64,000 bases of DNA from NCBI RefSeq assembly GCF_001552195.1, contig NZ_BCQS01000017.1, forward strand, positions 62,001-126,000, in the 5' to 3' direction. How positions within the stretch are numbered: position 1 is the stretch's first letter; each line of letters starts with the position of its first letter. Positions 43,374 through 51,311 of the stretch are shown piece after piece. The translations under genes and the position numbers were made by a program. The notes beneath the pieces are model-generated. The model did not search any database. It saw only the letters and a list, made by a program, of their open reading frames with translations, and was not told the DNA's origin. Source of the stretch: Actinomadura latina NBRC 106108. Lineage in GTDB: Bacteria; Actinomycetota; Actinomycetes; Streptosporangiales; Streptosporangiaceae.

Positions 43374-45407
43374 GTGTCAAAGGTTCCGGACCTCACGAAG
43401 AGGCTCCTCCTCGGCCGTGCGCTGAGCAGCTCCCAGCAGCACGAGCAGCTGCTGAAGAAACGGATCGCGCTGCCGGTCTTCGCCAGCGACGCGCTGTCCT
43501 CGGTGGCGTACGCGCCACAGGAGATCCTGCTCGCGCTCGGCGCGGGCGGCCTCGTCATGTACAACTACACCCCCTGGGTGGCGGCCGCCGTGGTGGTGAT
43601 CCTGCTCACCGTGGTCGCCTCCTACCGGCAGAACGTCCGGGCCTACCAGAGCGGCGGCGGCGACTTCGAGGTCGCCACCACCAACCTCGGCGACAACTGG
43701 GGCGTCGTCGTCGCGAGCGCGCTGCTCGTCGACTACGTGCTCACCGTCGCGGTGTCGGTGTCGTCCGGCGTGGAGAACCTCGGCGCGCTGCTGAAGTTCA
43801 TGCAGCCGCACGAGGTCGCCGTGGCGATCTGCATCGTCGTGCTGCTCACCCTCGGCAACCTGCGCGGCCTCAAGGAGGCCGGAGTCGCCTTCGCGATCCC
43901 CACCTACCTGTTCATGTTCGCGGTCCTCAGCATGCTGGCGTGGGGCCTGATCCGGCTGGTCTCCGGCACCGACCTGGAGGCCGAGACCGCAAACTACGAG
44001 GTCCGCGGCGACGAGATGGGCGTCGCCGGGTTCGCGCTCGTCTTCCTGCTGCTGCGGGCGTTCTCGTCCGGCTGCGCCGCGCTGACCGGGGTCGAGGCGA
44101 TCAGCAACGGCGTGCCCGCGTTCCGCAAGCCCAAGGGCGAGAACGCCGCCAAGACACTGCTGGCGCTCGGGCTCGTCGCGATGACCATGTTCGGGGGCGT
44201 GACGGCGTTCGCCCACATCACCGACGCCAAGTTCGCCGAACCCGACCAGGGCAGCCACCTCGTCGACCCCGCCACCGGCAAGGCCGTCACCGACGCCGAC
44301 CCGGTGATCGCGCAGGTCGCGCACACCGTGTTCAGCAACTTCACCCCCGGTTTCGCGCTCGTCACCGCGATGACCGCGCTGATCCTGTTCCTCGCCGCGA
44401 ACACCGCGTTCAACGGGTTCCCGGTGCTCGGCTCGGTGCTCGCGCAGAACCGCTACCTGCCGCGCCAGCTGCACACCCGCGGCGACCGGCTCGCCTACAG
44501 CAACGGCATCATCATCCTCGCCACCATGGCCGGGCTGCTGATCTACGCCTACGACGCGTCCGTCAGCCGGCTGATCCCGCTCTACACCGTCGGCGTGTTC
44601 GTGTCGTTCACCGTCAGCCAGGTCGGCATGGTCCGGCACTGGAACCGGCTGCTCGCCACCGAGGAGGACGCGGCGCAGCGCCGCCGGATGAAGTCGTCCC
44701 GCGGCATCAACGCGTTCGGCGCCACCCTCACCGGCATCGTCCTCGTCGTCGTGCTGATCACGAAGTTCGCGCTCGGCGCCTACATCGTGTGCATCGCGAT
44801 GCCGCTGCTGTTCCTGCTGATGAAGGCCATCCGCAAGCACTACGACCGGGTCGCCGCGGAGCTGGTGCCGTCCGGCGAGGACGTGGCCCTGCCCGCCCGC
44901 AACCACGGCATCGTGCTCGTCTCCAAGATCCACAAGCCGACGCTGCGGGCGCTCGCCTACGCCCGCGCCACCCGTCCGTCCACGCTGGAGGCGGTGACCG
45001 TCGCGGTGGACGCCGAGGAGTCGCGGCGGCTCCAGGAGGAGTGGGACGCCCTGGACATCCCCGTCCCGCTGAAGATCCTCGACTCGCCGTACCGGGAGAT
45101 CACCCGGCCCGTCCTCGCCTACGTCAAGAGCGTCCGCCGCCGCAGCCCCCGCGACGTGGTCACCGTGTTCATCCCCGAGTACGTCGTCGGCCACTGGTGG
45201 GAGCAGCTGCTGCACAACCAGAGCGCGCTGCGGCTGAAGGGCCGGCTGCTGTTCCAGCCGGGCGTCATGGTGACGAGCGTCGCGTGGCAGCTCCAGTCGT
45301 CGGACCGGCTGAAGGGACGGGTCGAGCCGCCCGGCCCCGGCGCGTCGCGGCGCCCGCCGCGGCCCGGGGCACGCCCCGGTGCCGGTAATGTTTCGGATCG
45401 TGACTGA
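43374..45407 (+). CDS. APC-superfamily transporter, KimA-like (probable K+/H+ symporter)
   Basis: A 677-residue membrane protein with about 12 helices and a C-terminal cytosolic domain of about 190 residues. Signature parts match the B. subtilis KimA (YdaO) type rather than amino acid permeases: SDALSSVAYAPQEILLALG, AYQSGGGDFEVATTNLGDNWG, RAFSSGCAALTGVEAISNGVPAF, and the domain ending with VFIPEYVVGHWWEQLLHNQSALRLK. KimA proteins import potassium and are switched off by c-di-AMP. Neighbouring divergent TrkA proteins support a potassium role. GTG 43374 has a TAGGCT box nine bases before it and no ribosome site, so it may be leaderless. Confidence 0.85.
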   Translation: MSKVPDLTKRLLLGRALSSSQQHEQLLKKRIALPVFASDALSSVAYAPQEILLALGAGGLVMYNYTPWVAAAVVVILLTVVASYRQNVRAYQSGGGDFEVATTNLGDNWGVVVASALLVDYVLTVAVSVSSGVENLGALLKFMQPHEVAVAICIVVLLTLGNLRGLKEAGVAFAIPTYLFMFAVLSMLAWGLIRLVSGTDLEAETANYEVRGDEMGVAGFALVFLLLRAFSSGCAALTGVEAISNGVPAFRKPKGENAAKTLLALGLVAMTMFGGVTAFAHITDAKFAEPDQGSHLVDPATGKAVTDADPVIAQVAHTVFSNFTPGFALVTAMTALILFLAANTAFNGFPVLGSVLAQNRYLPRQLHTRGDRLAYSNGIIILATMAGLLIYAYDASVSRLIPLYTVGVFVSFTVSQVGMVRHWNRLLATEEDAAQRRRMKSSRGINAFGATLTGIVLVVVLITKFALGAYIVCIAMPLLFLLMKAIRKHYDRVAAELVPSGEDVALPARNHGIVLVSKIHKPTLRALAYARATRPSTLEAVTVAVDAEESRRLQEEWDALDIPVPLKILDSPYREITRPVLAYVKSVRRRSPRDVVTVFIPEYVVGHWWEQLLHNQSALRLKGRLLFQPGVMVTSVAWQLQSSDRLKGRVEPPGPGASRRPPRPGARPGAGNVSDRD

Positions 45408-46737
45408 ACTCGAACCCGACGTCCTCGAACTGGAGGTCGGCAACGTCGCCAACGGCGGTTTCTGCGTCGCCCGGCACGAGGGCCGCGTGGTCTTCGTCCG
45501 CCACGCCCTGCCCGGCGAACGGGTGAGAGCCCGCGTCACCGACCGGACCAAGAGCTTCCTGCGCGCCGACGCCGTCGAGATCATCGAGGCGTCCCCGGAC
45601 CGCGTGGAGCCGCCCTGCCCGTTCGCCGGGCCCGGCCGCTGCGGCGGCTGCGACTGGCAGCACGCCTCCCTGCCCGCCCAGCGGGCCCTCAAGGCGGCCG
45701 TGGTGGAGGAGCAGCTCCAGCGCCTCGCCGGCATCACCCGCTCGGTCACGGTCGAGGAGGTCCCGTACCCGGTCGACTCGGAGGTGGCGCCGCCGCCCGG
45801 CCTCGGCTGGCGCACCCGCGTGCAGTTCTCCGTGGCGTCCGGCGCCGTCGGGCTGCGCAGGCACCGCTCGCACGACGTCGAGCCCATCGACGAATGCCTG
45901 ATCGCCCATCCGGGCGTCGAGCTGATGGGCATCGAGCGCAAGCGCTGGCCGGGCGCGACCGGTGTCGAGGGCATCGTCTCGGCCACCACCGGCGACCGCC
46001 TCGTCGTGCTGCGCGGCCGCGACCGGCGCAAGATCCGGGTGCCGCGGCTGGACGTCCCGGTCCGCCTCGTCCGGGGCAAGCCCGAACCCGGCGCCTCCCT
46101 CCCGTACGTCCGCGAGGAGGTCTCCGGGCGGCTGTACCAGGTGAGCGGCAGCGGCTTCTGGCAGGTCCACCCGGGCGCCGCGCAGCTCCTCGCCGACGCC
46201 GTCGTGGACGCCCTCGAACCGAAGCCCGGCGACATCGCCGTCGACCTGTACTGCGGCGTCGGCCTGTTCGCGGGCGTCCTCGCCGACCGCATCGGCCCGG
46301 ACGGCCTCGTCGTCGGCATCGAGTCGGACGGGCAGGCCGTCCGCGACGCCCGGCACAACCTGCGCGGCCTGCCGAACGTGTCGATCGAGCGCGGCCCCGT
46401 CGAGACGGTCATCGCCGACCTGGAGTTCGGCCGCGCGTCCGGCGGCTCCCGCACGCAGAACAAGCGCGGCGGCGGCCACCACCGGGGCGAGCGCGTCCGC
46501 CGCGCCGACCTGGTCGTCCTCGACCCGCCCCGCACCGGCGCGGGCCGCGACGTCGTCGAGCACATCACCCGGCTCGCCGGCCGCAAGATCGCCTACGTGT
46601 CCTGCGACCCGGCGACCCTGGCCCGCGACCTCTCCTACTTCAGCGAGCGGGGCTGGACCCTGGAGACCCTCCGCGCCTTCGACGCCTTCCCGATGACGCA
46701 GCACGTGGAGTGCCTGGCGACCCTGGTCCGCGGTTGA
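45400..46737 (+). CDS. RNA (uracil-5-)-methyltransferase, TrmA/RlmD family
   Basis: A 445-residue SAM-dependent enzyme that methylates uracil C5 in rRNA or tRNA. An N-terminal TRAM domain (about 1-60) is followed by an iron-sulphur cluster motif (CPFAGPGRCGGCDWQH with a fourth Cys in DECL), SAM-binding DLYCGVGLFAGVL, and the catalytic cysteine in YVSCDPATLARDL; DPPRTGAG is also intact. A short basic insert (SRTQNKRGGGHHRGERVRR) precedes DPPR. Start choice: GTG 45400, overlapping the transporter stop by eight bases and nine bases after a TAATGT box; ATG 45388 is an alternative. Confidence 0.9.
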   Translation: MTELEPDVLELEVGNVANGGFCVARHEGRVVFVRHALPGERVRARVTDRTKSFLRADAVEIIEASPDRVEPPCPFAGPGRCGGCDWQHASLPAQRALKAAVVEEQLQRLAGITRSVTVEEVPYPVDSEVAPPPGLGWRTRVQFSVASGAVGLRRHRSHDVEPIDECLIAHPGVELMGIERKRWPGATGVEGIVSATTGDRLVVLRGRDRRKIRVPRLDVPVRLVRGKPEPGASLPYVREEVSGRLYQVSGSGFWQVHPGAAQLLADAVVDALEPKPGDIAVDLYCGVGLFAGVLADRIGPDGLVVGIESDGQAVRDARHNLRGLPNVSIERGPVETVIADLEFGRASGGSRTQNKRGGGHHRGERVRRADLVVLDPPRTGAGRDVVEHITRLAGRKIAYVSCDPATLARDLSYFSERGWTLETLRAFDAFPMTQHVECLATLVRG

Positions 46738-46771
46738 AAACCGGTTGCGGTCCCGGCATACCGTAGATCTC

Positions 46772-47950
46772 ATGATCGAGATCAGGGACGTGCCGGAGTC
46801 CGACGCCGACCGCATGGTCGACTTCGCCGGCATGGTGTTCCACGCCCGCATCGACGACCGCGAACGGCACTCCTGGGTACCGCGCCGCGCCGAGCGCCGC
46901 GGCGCCTACGACGGCGACGACCTGGTGGGCCAGCTCGCCGTCCTCCCGATGCGCTTCGCCGTCCCCGGCGCGTTCCTCGACTGCTCGGCGGTCACCCTGG
47001 CCGGCGTGCTGCCGACCCACCGGCGCCGGGGCGTCCTCACGTCCCTGATCGACCGCATGCACGCCGACGCCATCGCCGCCGACCGCCCGATCGCCGCGCT
47101 GTGGGCGTCCCAGGGGGCCATCTACGGCCGCTACGGCTTCGGCCTGGCGACCCGCGCGATGGGCGTGGAGGTCGACACGTCCCGCCCGCTGGACCTCCGC
47201 ACCACACCGGACGACAGGCCCCTCCGCCTGGTCGACACCGCCTCCGCCCCCGAAATACTCGACCCCATCCACAAGCGCGGCCTCGCCGCCCGCCCGGGCG
47301 GCCTGGTCCGCGATCCCGAATGGTGGACGCGCGCCATCCTCCGCTCGGTCGACGAGGAGGCCACCGGCTACACCGCGCCGCGCGTGGTCGTCCACCCCGC
47401 CGGTTACGCCGTCTACCGCGCGAGCGAGAGCAAGACCATCAGGGTCGTCGACCTCGTGGCCGAAACTCCCCAGGCCGAAGCCGCCCTGTGGCGTTTCCTG
47501 GCGTCGATCGACCTGACGTCCCGCGTCCACGCCCCCAGCCGTCCCGTGGACGACCTGCTCCCGCACATGGTCACCGACCCCGACCAGGTCACGATCAGGG
47601 AGAACTACGGCGCCCTCTGGCTCCGCCTGATCAACGTCCCGGCCGCCCTCCGCGCCCGCTCCGGGGCCACCGAGGACACCTTCGTCCTGGACATCGAGGA
47701 CGCCCGCATCCCCGCCAACTCAGGCCGCTGGCGCCTCACCACGGGCACCACCCCGGCATGCGTTCCGACGACCGATTCTCCCGATCTGGCCATGACCGCA
47801 GCCGACCTGGCCGCCATCTATCTCGGCGGCGGCAGCCCGGTCGCGCTGACACGCATCGGCGCGGTGACCGAACACACCCCGGGCGCCGCCGCTCGCCTGG
47901 CCGCCTCCTTGGCCGTCCCGCTGGCCCCCTACATCAACGACGACTTCTGA
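46772..47950 (+). CDS. Eis-family N-acetyltransferase
   Basis: A 392-residue GNAT protein of the Eis type: two GNAT domains and a sterol-carrier-like C-terminal domain, normally a hexamer. Acetyl-CoA loop: LAGVLPTHRRRGVLTSLID (about 78-96); RYGFGLATR follows. The chain ends in phenylalanine (YINDDF), the conserved C-terminal carboxylate used as general base in Eis enzymes. Members acetylate amines on aminoglycosides, capreomycin or protein lysines; the native substrate is unknown. ATG lies seven bases after a TACCGT box, with TTGAAA 19 bases before that: a probable leaderless promoter. Confidence 0.9.
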   Translation: MIEIRDVPESDADRMVDFAGMVFHARIDDRERHSWVPRRAERRGAYDGDDLVGQLAVLPMRFAVPGAFLDCSAVTLAGVLPTHRRRGVLTSLIDRMHADAIAADRPIAALWASQGAIYGRYGFGLATRAMGVEVDTSRPLDLRTTPDDRPLRLVDTASAPEILDPIHKRGLAARPGGLVRDPEWWTRAILRSVDEEATGYTAPRVVVHPAGYAVYRASESKTIRVVDLVAETPQAEAALWRFLASIDLTSRVHAPSRPVDDLLPHMVTDPDQVTIRENYGALWLRLINVPAALRARSGATEDTFVLDIEDARIPANSGRWRLTTGTTPACVPTTDSPDLAMTAADLAAIYLGGGSPVALTRIGAVTEHTPGAAARLAASLAVPLAPYINDDF

Positions 47951-48121
47951 GGAGCGGTGTGTCGAGGAGGGCCCGACCTTGCGAGCACCGGACGGCCAGG
48001 ACCGAGGCTCGGCCGAGCGATGAGCCGGCCGAACGAGATCAGCCGGATATGTCGCGGGAGTTGTAGCCCCGCAGGTGCGGCGGACGATCGGACGGGGACA
48101 GGGGCCTCGGCCGTTGACCGG

Positions 48122-49150
48122 TCACCGCCAGAAGAAGACCTTCGCGCTGCCGTCCGTGACGGTCGCCGGGGAATCGCCGTGCTGGACGAGCTGGAAGCGC
48201 ACCCGGTGCCCGGAGCGGACGGTGTCGGCGGAGAGGGCGTACACGAGGTTGGTCGTGGCGCCCACCGAGAGGAAGTCCTGGATGGGGCCCACCTCGTACT
48301 TGCTGGTGTCCGCGATCTCGACCTCGATGGCGCGGGCCTGGATGAGGGTGCCGGCGGGGACGCCGGTGACGGTCGCGGCGACGGTGAGGCTGTAGCGGGC
48401 GGAGCCGGTCATGAGGCTGGGCCCGCCCGGGTTGTTGTGCTGGTGCTCGGAGTCGGAGTACTCGTGGTCCCAGGAGACGTTCGTCCACTTGCCCGGTGAA
48501 AGCTGCTGCTCGGTGTCAGTTCCGACGGACACGTAGTCGGGCATGTCGTCTTCTCCCTCGGGCGAGACGCCGACGCGCCACTGCCCGTAGTCGCTCTTCA
48601 CGGCGCGGTCGTAGTCGACGCCGACGCCGTTGATGGTGTGGTCGTTGGAGTACTGCTGGAGTTGCGCGCGGGCGTCCCAGCGGCCGCCGGACCAGGCGTA
48701 CGTCTGCCAGCCGTAGGTGATCTTCCCGGCCTCGAACGCGCGGTGGACGGGGCCGTAGCCGCCGTAGAGGCCGACTCGGTCGCGGCCGAGGACGCCGGCG
48801 GCGCCGTCCAGGTAGGCGTTGATCTCGTCCTGCTGGGAGGCGGTGGCGTCCCAGTCGGCGGCGAAGTAGACGGGGCGGTCGTCCGGCATGCCGCAGGCGG
48901 CGGCCTGGGCGGCGGCGGCCCTGGCGTCGGCCGCGCCGGCGGAGCGTCCGGCCAGCGGGCGCTGCGGGGTGGATTCCCAGACGACCACCAGCCAGATGCC
49001 CGCGTCGGACAGGTCGTCGGCCTCCGCGCGGGTCAGGTTCTTGCCGGTCGTGTCGTGCGACAGGTACCGGCACGCGAACTTCACCCTGGCTCGCTTCAAC
49101 GCGGCGGCGCCGGGGCGTCCCCACGCGTAGTCGACGCCGAAGACGGCCAT
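48122..49150 (-). CDS. DUF1906 glycoside-hydrolase-like protein
   Basis: A 342-residue protein. Residues about 1-205 are a DUF1906 TIM-barrel of the Rv2525c type (MAVFGVDYAWGRPGAAALKR, FACRYLSHDTTGKNLTRAEA, IWLVVVWEST, PVYFAADWDAT, GLYGGYGPV, WQTYAWSGGRWD, DYDRAV), with acidic residues at the strand ends as in glycosidases. Residues about 215-342 form a separate beta-rich domain without recognised family. No N-terminal signal peptide is present, so export would need another route. ATG 49150 has GGAG upstream. The first domain might act on cell-wall sugars. Confidence 0.85.
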   Translation of the reverse strand: MAVFGVDYAWGRPGAAALKRARVKFACRYLSHDTTGKNLTRAEADDLSDAGIWLVVVWESTPQRPLAGRSAGAADARAAAAQAAACGMPDDRPVYFAADWDATASQQDEINAYLDGAAGVLGRDRVGLYGGYGPVHRAFEAGKITYGWQTYAWSGGRWDARAQLQQYSNDHTINGVGVDYDRAVKSDYGQWRVGVSPEGEDDMPDYVSVGTDTEQQLSPGKWTNVSWDHEYSDSEHQHNNPGGPSLMTGSARYSLTVAATVTGVPAGTLIQARAIEVEIADTSKYEVGPIQDFLSVGATTNLVYALSADTVRSGHRVRFQLVQHGDSPATVTDGSAKVFFWR

Positions 49151-49345
49151 GACAACTCCACGGGTCGGGGGGTCGGTATTGGCTGATTCAACAGCGTTCT
49201 CCCTTTACACCGCAGCAAGTTGGACATGTTCGCCGCTCAGTGATGCCACCCGCGACGACACGCCGCCAGGGCGCTAGGCGGCCGGTTCGGGGGTCGCTAG
49301 AACGGAGTGTCCGCAAGGAATCCGCAGGCCACGGGGGGTCTCAAC

Positions 49346-50356
49346 ATGGTCCGGACATGGAAAGGGCGCGGCCTGGCACTGCTCGCCGCCGCACCGCTGC
49401 TGGGGGCCGCGCCGGCAACGGCCTACGCCGACGGTCCCGGCCCGACCACGCACAAGAGCGACAAAGGGAGCGTCTCCAAACCGGCTCCCAGACCCAGAAC
49501 GCACGCCAAGCCAAAGGTGCACGTCAAGCCGAAGGCGCATGCGCAGTCCAAGGGGCATGTGCGGCCCAAGGGGGTCGTGTTGCGTATGGAGAGTCCCGGG
49601 CAGGCCGTCGTTCCCGGGCGCATCTACGAGTGGACGTTCACGGTGACCGCCAAGGGACCGAAGAGTTCCGGCCAGGCGGTGTTCAGGACGACGTTGCCGA
49701 AATCGCTGGCGTTCGTGTCCGGTGAGAGGGACTGCAGGCCCGCCGGACAGAGGGTCGTGTGCCACCTCGGCACTGTCAGGAGGGGGCGGAAGGCCGTCGG
49801 CGTCGTCAGGGCGAAGGTGTCCCGGCTTGCCGAGCCCGGCGAGACGATCAGCCCGCGTGGGACGGTGACGTGGGGAAAGGCGCATGTCACCCGCCGGTTC
49901 CCGGCCGTGCGGGTCGCGCGGACCGCCGACCTGGCGCTGACGAAGACGGCTCCGGCGACGGCGCGGAAGGGCGCGAAGATCCCGTACACGCTGCGGGTCC
50001 GCAACCTCGGCCCGGCCACGGCCGGGAACGTGACCGTCGAGTCGGGCGGGCCGATCGAGGTCGTCGGACGGGACACCGCGTGCGTCCCGACGGGGCGCGT
50101 CTACCGGTGCGCGGTCGGATCGCTCCGGGCCGGCGAGTCGCGGGCGCTGCACCTCGAGGCCGTGCCGCGCGAGGACGTCCGGGCCGGGACGGTCCTGGAG
50201 TCGTCCTGGACGGCGGTCTCGCCGGTCACCGACACCGACGAGGCGAACAACCGCGCCGTGGTCCGCACGAAGATCACCGAGCGGCGCCGACCCGGTGGCG
50301 CGACCCGGGCCGGAGGCGTACGAGGATGGAGCCATGCGTCTTCGGATCTTCACTGA
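49346..50356 (+). CDS. Secreted DUF11/CARDB-like repeat protein
   Basis: A 336-residue exported protein. Signal peptide: MVRTWKGRGLALLAAAPLLG-AAPATAYA, probably cleaved at AYA (about 28). A basic Lys/Pro/His-rich spacer (HAKPKVHVKPKAHAQSKGH) follows, then two Ig-like units: about 90-190 (GRIYEWTFTVTAKGPKSSGQAVFRTTLP) and about 205-300 (ADLALTKTAPATARKGAKIPYTLRVRNLGPATAGNVTV), the latter a standard DUF11 start. Such domains are surface adhesion or spacer modules. No LPXTG sorting signal is present. The last 23 bases overlap the next gene in another frame, which may have shifted the original stop. Confidence 0.8.
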   Translation: MVRTWKGRGLALLAAAPLLGAAPATAYADGPGPTTHKSDKGSVSKPAPRPRTHAKPKVHVKPKAHAQSKGHVRPKGVVLRMESPGQAVVPGRIYEWTFTVTAKGPKSSGQAVFRTTLPKSLAFVSGERDCRPAGQRVVCHLGTVRRGRKAVGVVRAKVSRLAEPGETISPRGTVTWGKAHVTRRFPAVRVARTADLALTKTAPATARKGAKIPYTLRVRNLGPATAGNVTVESGGPIEVVGRDTACVPTGRVYRCAVGSLRAGESRALHLEAVPREDVRAGTVLESSWTAVSPVTDTDEANNRAVVRTKITERRRPGGATRAGGVRGWSHASSDLH

Positions 50357-51260
50357 GCCCCAGCAGGGGGCGAGCTACGACACACAACTGGCGGTCGCCA
50401 AGGCGGCCGAGGACCTCGGCTTCGACGCGTTCTTCCGCTCCGACCACTTCGTCAAGATGGGCGACGTCACCGGTGAGCCGGGCCCGACCGACTCCTGGAT
50501 CACGCTGGGCGCGCTGGCCCGGGAGACCAGCCGGATCAGGCTCGGCACGCTGGTGACGGCGGCGACGTTCCGGCACCCGGGGCCGCTGGCCATCGCGGTC
50601 GCGCAGGTCGACCAGATGAGCGGCGGACGCGTCGACCTCGGTCTCGGGACGGGCTGGTTCGACCAGGAGCACACCGCCTACGGCATCCCGTTCCCGAGCC
50701 TCGGGGAGCGGTTCGAGCGGCTGGAGGAGCAGCTCGAAATCCTCGCCGGGCTGTGGGGGACGCCCGCCGGGGAGACGTACTCGTTCAGCGGCGACCACTA
50801 CACGCTGGCCGAGTCGCCCGCGCTGCCCAAGCCCGTCCAGGCGGGCGGCCCGCCGATCATCATCGGCGGGTTCGGGGCGAAGCGGACGCCGCGGCTCGCG
50901 GTCCGCTACGCCGACGAGTACAACGTCCCGTTCCACCAGGTGGACGAGACCGGTGCGGCGTTCGGCCGGGTCCGCGCGGCGTCCGCGGAGGCGGGCCGGG
51001 CGAAGCCGCTGGTGTACTCCGCCGCCCAGGTCGTCTGCTGCGGCCGGGATGAGGCCGAGGTGCGGCGCCGCGCCGACGCCATCGGGCGAGAGGTGCCGGA
51101 GTTGCGCGACAACGGCCTGGCGGGGACGCCCGGCGAGCTCGTCGACAAGATCGGCAAGTTCGGCGAGCTGGGCGCGGAGTGCATCTACCTGCAGGTCCTC
51201 GACATGCACGACCTCGACCACCTGGAACTGCTGGCGTCGGAGGTCCTCAGCAAGGTTTGA
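50334..51260 (+). CDS. LLM-class F420-dependent oxidoreductase
   Basis: A 308-residue bacterial-luciferase-like TIM barrel. MRLRIFTEPQQGASYDTQLA at the start, FRSDHFVKM, RIRLGTLVTAATFRHPGPLAIAVAQVDQMSGGRVDLGLGTGW and PIIIGGFGAKRTPRLAVRYADEYN match F420-dependent members of the luciferase-like monooxygenase family, which use reduced F420 common in actinobacteria. Substrate unknown. ATG has GAGGATGGAG upstream. It ends in a strong hairpin terminator. Confidence 0.9.
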   Translation: MRLRIFTEPQQGASYDTQLAVAKAAEDLGFDAFFRSDHFVKMGDVTGEPGPTDSWITLGALARETSRIRLGTLVTAATFRHPGPLAIAVAQVDQMSGGRVDLGLGTGWFDQEHTAYGIPFPSLGERFERLEEQLEILAGLWGTPAGETYSFSGDHYTLAESPALPKPVQAGGPPIIIGGFGAKRTPRLAVRYADEYNVPFHQVDETGAAFGRVRAASAEAGRAKPLVYSAAQVVCCGRDEAEVRRRADAIGREVPELRDNGLAGTPGELVDKIGKFGELGAECIYLQVLDMHDLDHLELLASEVLSKV

Positions 51261-51265
51261 CAGGC

Positions 51266-51305
51266 GGGAAGGCCCGCGGCGGGCGAGCCTGCCGCGGGCC
51301 TTCCC
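51266..51305. terminator. Bidirectional hairpin terminator
   Basis: GGGAAGGCCCGCGG and CCGCGGGCCTTCCC, 14-bp perfect stem, 12-base loop, between the F420 oxidoreductase gene and the convergent MFS gene. Confidence 0.8.
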
Positions 51306-51311
51306 GTTCGG

